A DNA stretch of 64,000 nucleotides, taken from contig JADGFD010000001.1 of the NCBI GenBank assembly GCA_016744015.1, positions 1-64,000 on the forward strand. The letters run 5' to 3'. Origin of the DNA: Paracoccaceae bacterium. GTDB lineage: Bacteria; Pseudomonadota; Alphaproteobacteria; Rhodobacterales; Rhodobacteraceae. The notes beneath the pieces are model-generated. The model worked only from the letters and a program-made list of their open reading frames with translations. It ran no database searches and had not been told where the DNA came from. Made by a program: the position numbers and the translations under genes. Within the stretch, counting starts at the first letter, position 1. Every line of letters starts with the position of its first letter. Shown one piece after another: positions 59,981 through 64,000 of the stretch.

Positions 59981-62248
59981 ATGACCGATAAGCCCAACAC
60001 CCCCGCCCTGAATTACCATGAGTTTCCCAAGCCGGGGAAGCTGGAAATCAGGGCGACAAAGCCATTGGCAAATGGGCGGGATTTGGCTTTGGCTTATTCG
60101 CCGGGTGTGGCCGAGGCTTGCATGGTGATGAAGGATGATCCGTCGGCGGCGGCGCGGTTTACGGCGCGGGGGAACCTTGTGGGGGTGGTGACCAATGGTT
60201 CGGCGGCGCTGGGGCTGGGGGATATTGGCGCTTTGGCGAGTAAGCCGATTATGGAAGGCAAGGCGGTGCTTTTTAAGAAATTTGCCAATATTGATTGCTT
60301 TGATATTGAGGTGGACGAGAGTGACCCTGAAAAGCTGGCCGATATTATTACGGCGCTGGAGCCGACTTTTGGCGCGATTAACCTTGAGGATATCAAGGCG
60401 CCCGAGTGCTTTATTGTGGAAAAACTCTGCCGTGAGCGGATGAATATTCCGGTATTTCATGATGACCAGCACGGCACGGCGATTGTGGTAGGGGCGGCGG
60501 CGCTGAATGCGCTTCGCGTAGCGGGCAAGGAATTTGGCGAGATCAAAGTGGTGAGCACGGGCGGCGGGGCGGCGGGGATTGCCTGCCTCAATATGCTGCT
60601 GAAGCTTGGTGTGAAACGCGAGAATGTGTGGCTCTGTGATATTGACGGGCTGGTTTATGAGGGGCGCACGGCGGAGACCTCGCCGCAGAAGGATGCCTTT
60701 GCGCAGGCAACCGATTTGCGAACGCTGGGCGATGTTATTGGCGGCGCGGATTTGTTCCTTGGGCTTTCTGGCCCCGGGGTGCTGACGCCGGAAATGGTGG
60801 GCCAGATGGCGGATACGCCGATTGTGTTTGCCCTGGCCAACCCAACGCCTGAAATCATGCCGGATGCGGTGCGGGCGGTGGCACCGGATGCGATTATCGC
60901 GACGGGGCGGTCTGATTTTCCTAATCAGGTCAACAATGTTTTGTGCTTTCCGTTTATCTTTCGCGGTGCGCTGGATGTGGGGGCCACCACGATTAATGAC
61001 GCGATGCAGATCGCTTGTGTGGAAGGCATTGCCGAACTGGCGCGGGCCAGCTCATCCGCTGAAGCGGCGGCGGCTTATAAGGATGAAAGCCTGAATTTCG
61101 GGCCGGAATACCTAATTCCGAAGCCCTTTGATCCGCGCTTGCTGGCGATTGTATCGGGTGCGGTGGTTAAGGCCGCGATGGAGAGCGGTGTGGCGACGCG
61201 GCCGATTGCCGACCTTGAGGCCTATAAGCAAAAGCTGGAGACATCGGTTTTCCGTTCAGCGCTGATTATGCGCCCGGTTTTTGAAAGCGCGCGTAATGCT
61301 GTGCGCAAGATTGTATTTGCCGAAGGGGAAAGTGAGCGGGTGCTGCGGGCGGCGCATGCGATGACCGAAGAGATGACGGATAAACCGATCTTGATCGGAC
61401 GGCCCGATGTGATTGAAGCGCGGCTGGAGAAATTTGGTTTGCCACTGCGGGAGGGCGAGCATTATGAGCTGGTGAATCCGCAGAATGACCCGCGCTTTCG
61501 GGATTACTGGGGCACGTATCATGAGATTAACCAGCGGCGTGGGGTGACGCCGGACTTGGCCAAGGCGATATTGCGCACAAATACCACCGCGATTGCGGCG
61601 GTGATGGTGGCGCGGGGCGATGCCGACAGCCTGATTTGCGGCACCTTTGGGCAGTATTTATGGCATATGAATTATGTAAACCAGGTGCTGGGCACCGAGA
61701 ACCTGACCCCGCGCGGGGCGCTCTCGCTTATGATCATGGAAAACGGGCCACTCTTTGTGGCCGATACCCATGTGAATGCCGAGCCTACGGCGGCACAAAT
61801 GGTAGATACGGTGATTGGCGCGGCGCGGCATGTGTGCCGCTTTGGCTTGCGGCCCAAAGTCGCGCTGTGCTCGCACTCGCAGTTTGGCAACCTCAACACG
61901 GCCTCGGCGTTGCGGATGCGCGAGGCGATTGCGATGCTGGACCAGATGGACCTTGATTTTACTTATGAAGGCGAAATGCACACGGATGCGGCGCTGGATG
62001 AGGGATTGCGGCGCAAAATTTTCCCGAATTCGGTATATCAAGGCGCGGCAAATGTGCTGGTATTTGCCAATTCCGACGCGGCCTCGGCGGTGCGCAACAT
62101 CCTTAAAATGTCAGCCGGTGGGCTGGAAGTGGGGCCTATTTTGATGGGGATGGGCAATAAAGCGCATATTGTGACACCTTCAATCACCGCGCGGGGGTTG
62201 CTGAACATTGCAGCGCTTGCGGGGACGCCGGTGGCGACGTATAGTTAG
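59981..62248 (+). CDS. maeB: NADP-dependent malic enzyme with phosphotransacetylase-like C-terminal domain
   Basis: 755 aa from the ATG at 59981 (MTDKPNTPALNYHEFPKPGK). Residues about 1-430 are malic enzyme: ALAYSPGVAEACMVM, VVTNGSAALGLGDIGALASKPIMEGKAVLFK, FHDDQHGTAIV and the NAD(P) loop VSTGGGAAGIACLNML. Residues about 430-755 are a phosphate acetyltransferase-like domain, inactive as an enzyme in the studied relatives but regulating by acetyl-CoA. Converts malate to pyruvate with NADPH. The usual alphaproteobacterial MaeB/Tme architecture. Confidence 0.96.
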   Translation: MTDKPNTPALNYHEFPKPGKLEIRATKPLANGRDLALAYSPGVAEACMVMKDDPSAAARFTARGNLVGVVTNGSAALGLGDIGALASKPIMEGKAVLFKKFANIDCFDIEVDESDPEKLADIITALEPTFGAINLEDIKAPECFIVEKLCRERMNIPVFHDDQHGTAIVVGAAALNALRVAGKEFGEIKVVSTGGGAAGIACLNMLLKLGVKRENVWLCDIDGLVYEGRTAETSPQKDAFAQATDLRTLGDVIGGADLFLGLSGPGVLTPEMVGQMADTPIVFALANPTPEIMPDAVRAVAPDAIIATGRSDFPNQVNNVLCFPFIFRGALDVGATTINDAMQIACVEGIAELARASSSAEAAAAYKDESLNFGPEYLIPKPFDPRLLAIVSGAVVKAAMESGVATRPIADLEAYKQKLETSVFRSALIMRPVFESARNAVRKIVFAEGESERVLRAAHAMTEEMTDKPILIGRPDVIEARLEKFGLPLREGEHYELVNPQNDPRFRDYWGTYHEINQRRGVTPDLAKAILRTNTTAIAAVMVARGDADSLICGTFGQYLWHMNYVNQVLGTENLTPRGALSLMIMENGPLFVADTHVNAEPTAAQMVDTVIGAARHVCRFGLRPKVALCSHSQFGNLNTASALRMREAIAMLDQMDLDFTYEGEMHTDAALDEGLRRKIFPNSVYQGAANVLVFANSDAASAVRNILKMSAGGLEVGPILMGMGNKAHIVTPSITARGLLNIAALAGTPVATYS

Positions 62249-62268
62249 GGCTTACAGAGATAAAAGCC

Positions 62269-62487
62269 ATGAATGCTGCGCTAAAAGCCAAAATAATTTC
62301 TGTGTGTAACCAGAAAATCTCGCAAAAGGGGGAGGGTGTTGGTTTGTCATTCTATGCCTTTTTTGCCAATAGGAACGACGACCCTGATTTGCTGATGGAA
62401 GCGGCCACGTGGTGGATCCAAACCCATAGGCTCGATCATTTTGAAAAGGCGGTGAAAATTCGGGACATGGTTTTGTCCGGCACATAG
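62269..62487 (+). CDS. DUF6500 family small protein
   Basis: 72 aa. Reads AALKAKIISVCNQKISQKGEGVGLSFYAFFANRNDDPDLLMEAATWWIQTHRLDHFEKAVKIR. I recall this GVGxSFYAFFAN...LLMEAATWWIQTHRLDHFEKA pattern as a conserved Rhodobacterales orphan (DUF6500). All-helical, cytoplasmic, no known role. 20 bp after maeB, so possibly in the same transcript. Confidence 0.75.
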   Translation: MNAALKAKIISVCNQKISQKGEGVGLSFYAFFANRNDDPDLLMEAATWWIQTHRLDHFEKAVKIRDMVLSGT

Positions 62488-62593
62488 ATTTGTGAATTTC
62501 TGATCAAATAAGACCCTTTAGGCCTGCCTTCCGAGCCACAAAACATGAGGTTTATGGCGCAGGCACCCCTGACGCGATATGCGTGAACGAAAA

Positions 62594-62611
62594 TGTGGCT
62601 TTATAGCCACA
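62594..62611 (+). other. Perfect hairpin before the outer-membrane protein
   Basis: TGTGGCT TTAT AGCCACA, 7-bp stem, followed by AGTTTG. It could end the maeB transcript weakly. Nearby TTAGGTT (62653) and AACCTAA (62672) form a second 7-bp inverted repeat that may be an operator for the porin-like gene. Confidence 0.4.
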
Positions 62612-62763
62612 AGTTTGATGCCGCAAAGCTAATTTACGACTTGTTCATTGTCTTAGGTTCCGAATTATCCTAACCTAAATCTACTTATAGGGGCCTTTCG
62701 CAAGCTTCTTTGGCGAAATTGAAGGCGCTCTTTTACAAGTTTTAGTTGTTTGTGGGGGTTGCA

Positions 62764-63381
62764 ATGAAGAAATTGTTTTTAGCGACGGCGGCATCCGTAG
62801 CCGTGGCTTCAGGTGCGATGGCGGGCAGCGCAGGCCCTGCACCTGTTGTGCCGGTTGCTGTGGTTGCACCGGCGGCCGCGTCGGATTGGTCTGGGTTTTA
62901 CGTTGGTGGGCTGGTTAGCTTTGAGAGCGGGGATGTCGCCGGATTCGTCAATGATGTTCAGGTAAGCAGTTTTGACTTGGTCGCCACGACAGGATTTGGC
63001 GGGTTTGCCGGCTACAACAAGCAAGTGAATGCTTTGGTTTTCGGTGGTGAGATCGCCTATACCTCCGGTGATATTGATATTGGTCCCTTGCCCAATTCGT
63101 TTTACACTGACAGAATTGACCTGAAAGCGCGGGCTGGATATAGCCTCGGGCGCGCTATGGTTTATGGCGTTGTTGGGTATTCCTTTGCGGATGTAGATGA
63201 TTCCGGCACAATTGTTGCAAGCTCTGGCCTGAACTATGGTGTTGGTGTGGATGTGATGGTCGGCGAGCGCTTTTTTGTCGGGGCCGAATATTTGATGCGC
63301 GATTTGTCCGGTGAAATTGCCCCAAATCGCGCTGACGGCAACCTCGACAGCGCCAGCATTCGCGCGGGTATCAAGTTTTAA
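62764..63381 (+). CDS. Outer membrane beta-barrel protein (Omp25/Omp31-like)
   Basis: 205 aa from the ATG at 62764. Signal peptide to about residue 20 (MKKLFLATAASVAVASGAMA), then a proline/valine/alanine linker, then an eight-strand barrel starting at DWSGFYVGGLVS and ending with the aromatic-basic C-terminus IRAGIKF. Strands such as LKARAGYSLGRAMVYGVVGYSFAD and FFVGAEYLMRDLSG match small outer-membrane surface proteins of alphaproteobacteria. No OmpA peptidoglycan-binding domain is present. GGGG precedes the ATG by 6 bp. Confidence 0.9.
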   Translation: MKKLFLATAASVAVASGAMAGSAGPAPVVPVAVVAPAAASDWSGFYVGGLVSFESGDVAGFVNDVQVSSFDLVATTGFGGFAGYNKQVNALVFGGEIAYTSGDIDIGPLPNSFYTDRIDLKARAGYSLGRAMVYGVVGYSFADVDDSGTIVASSGLNYGVGVDVMVGERFFVGAEYLMRDLSGEIAPNRADGNLDSASIRAGIKF

Positions 63382-63405
63382 GAAAGTGCCTGCTTATAAG
63401 GTTTA

Positions 63406-63433
63406 GGTGCCGGCCCTGAATGGGGCTGGCATT
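63406..63433 (+). terminator. Intrinsic terminator of the outer-membrane protein gene
   Basis: TGCCGGCCC and GGGCTGGCA pair (one G-U) around a short loop and are followed by TTTTG, 25 bp after the stop codon. Confidence 0.7.
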
Positions 63434-63618
63434 TTGTTGACAGGATGGTGCGTGTAGAGCACGGCAGCCTACGAATTATTGAGCTCTTGTTCAATTCCGA
63501 TTGCCTTGGCAGCAAGGGCAGATTATGAAGGAGGGAAGGGCGCGATTAGACGCTATTAAATTTCCGAGGGGTGCTTTGTTCACCACAGGTCTTTGGGCCA
63601 AACTTCGGGAGTCGTATC

Positions 63619-64000
63619 ATGGGATATCGGGAAACATATAAAGCCGCGCAGGATGACCCTGAGGGGTTTTGGATGCAGGCGGCGGGGGCGATTGACTGGG
63701 TTAAAAAGCCGAGCAAGGCTTTGGATGATAGCACGGCACCGATGTATCAGTGGTATAGCGATGGAGTGATGAACACCTGTTATAATGCGCTGGACCGGCA
63801 TATCGAGGCGGGCCATGGTGACCGTGTGGCTATTATCCATGACAGTCCGATGACCCGCTCCTCCCATGAAATTACCTATACTGAACTGCGCGACCGCGTG
63901 GCCAGCCTTGCGGGGGCTTTGCGCGCCAAGGGCGTGGAAAAGGGTGACCGCGTTATCATCTATATGCCTATGGTGCCTGAAGCGCTGGAGGCGATGTTGG
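63619..64000 (+). CDS. prpE: Propionyl-CoA synthetase, 5' part (cut by window end)
   Basis: The first 127 codons are present from the ATG at 63619, with GGGAG upstream. They read GYRETYKAAQDDPEGFWMQA, IDWVKKPSKALDD, MYQWYSDGVMNTCYNALDRH and VEKGDRVIIYMPMVPEALEAML, the N-terminal acyl-CoA synthetase domain. The WFxDGVMNTCYNALDRH form is typical of PrpE rather than acetyl-CoA synthetase. It activates propionate to propionyl-CoA. The AMP-binding and catalytic lysine regions lie outside the window. Confidence 0.9.
   Translation, partial: MGYRETYKAAQDDPEGFWMQAAGAIDWVKKPSKALDDSTAPMYQWYSDGVMNTCYNALDRHIEAGHGDRVAIIHDSPMTRSSHEITYTELRDRVASLAGALRAKGVEKGDRVIIYMPMVPEALEAML

Overview
The window reads as a chromosomal segment of an alphaproteobacterium of the order Rhodobacterales (Roseobacter/Paracoccus-like). 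This rests on the nar cluster layout (narR divergent from narK1-narK2-narGHJI-ppiC), a RibH2-type lumazine synthase behind an FMN riboswitch, a SAM-II riboswitch before metZ, a SelD fused to an NADH-dehydrogenase-like domain, the DUF1800/DUF1501 pair, and a fused malic enzyme. No rRNA, tRNA, CRISPR array, transposase or prophage module was found. Most genes are GC-rich housekeeping genes in short operons; a few AT-richer genes stand out as probable acquisitions.

Layout. 1-4.4 kb: an AT-rich membrane-anchored orphan, lepA, a DUF1194 secreted protein and a cobalamin pair (phosphatase plus cobU). 4.5-8.6 kb: a tight coaBC-dut-rrf2-cysK-small membrane protein-moeB/thiF run. 8.7-12.8 kb: a 2-hydroxyacid dehydrogenase, an SH3 exported protein and the DUF1800/DUF1501 pair. 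13.2-19.7 kb: comM, a GNAT, an esterase, divergent gshB / GCS2-type ligase, and selU convergent with the selD fusion (to 21.9 kb). 22.2-26.6 kb: helicase HrpB and a DEAD-box helicase, convergent, with a 42-bp near-perfect palindrome between them. 27-31 kb: a GlxA/FtrA-type regulator divergent from two small proteins, a [2Fe-2S] ferredoxin and an RTX protein followed by a large nested palindrome.

31.2-42.7 kb is a complete respiratory nitrate reduction locus: transport (NarK1, NarK2), the NarGHI membrane enzyme, its chaperone NarJ, a cytoplasmic PpiC, and NarR with a perfect FNR/NarR box on the narK1 side and a second box over narR's own promoter. After a CPA2 antiporter (42.8-44.6 kb), 44.6-49.4 kb is the most unusual part: a MATE transporter gene split by a 1-nt loss, five tandem 8-bp repeats and a C12 tract (possible phase variation); a DUF2478 gene with an in-frame stop; a small protein resembling PBECR-type nucleases; a strongly structured, promoter- and terminator-flanked RNA of about 165 nt that I cannot assign to a family; then pyrE and pyrC separated by an AT-rich coiled-coil membrane protein.

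49.5-64 kb returns to metabolism: pyrC, a LysE exporter, FMN riboswitch-ribH, a GST/MarR divergent pair with duplicated operators, a second GST, SAM-II riboswitch-metZ, folE, a hairpin-rich non-coding block, trkH, a serine hydrolase, maeB, a DUF6500 protein, an outer-membrane beta-barrel protein and the 5' end of prpE. Product names come from reading motifs and overall similarity from memory; no database search or folding computation was run.
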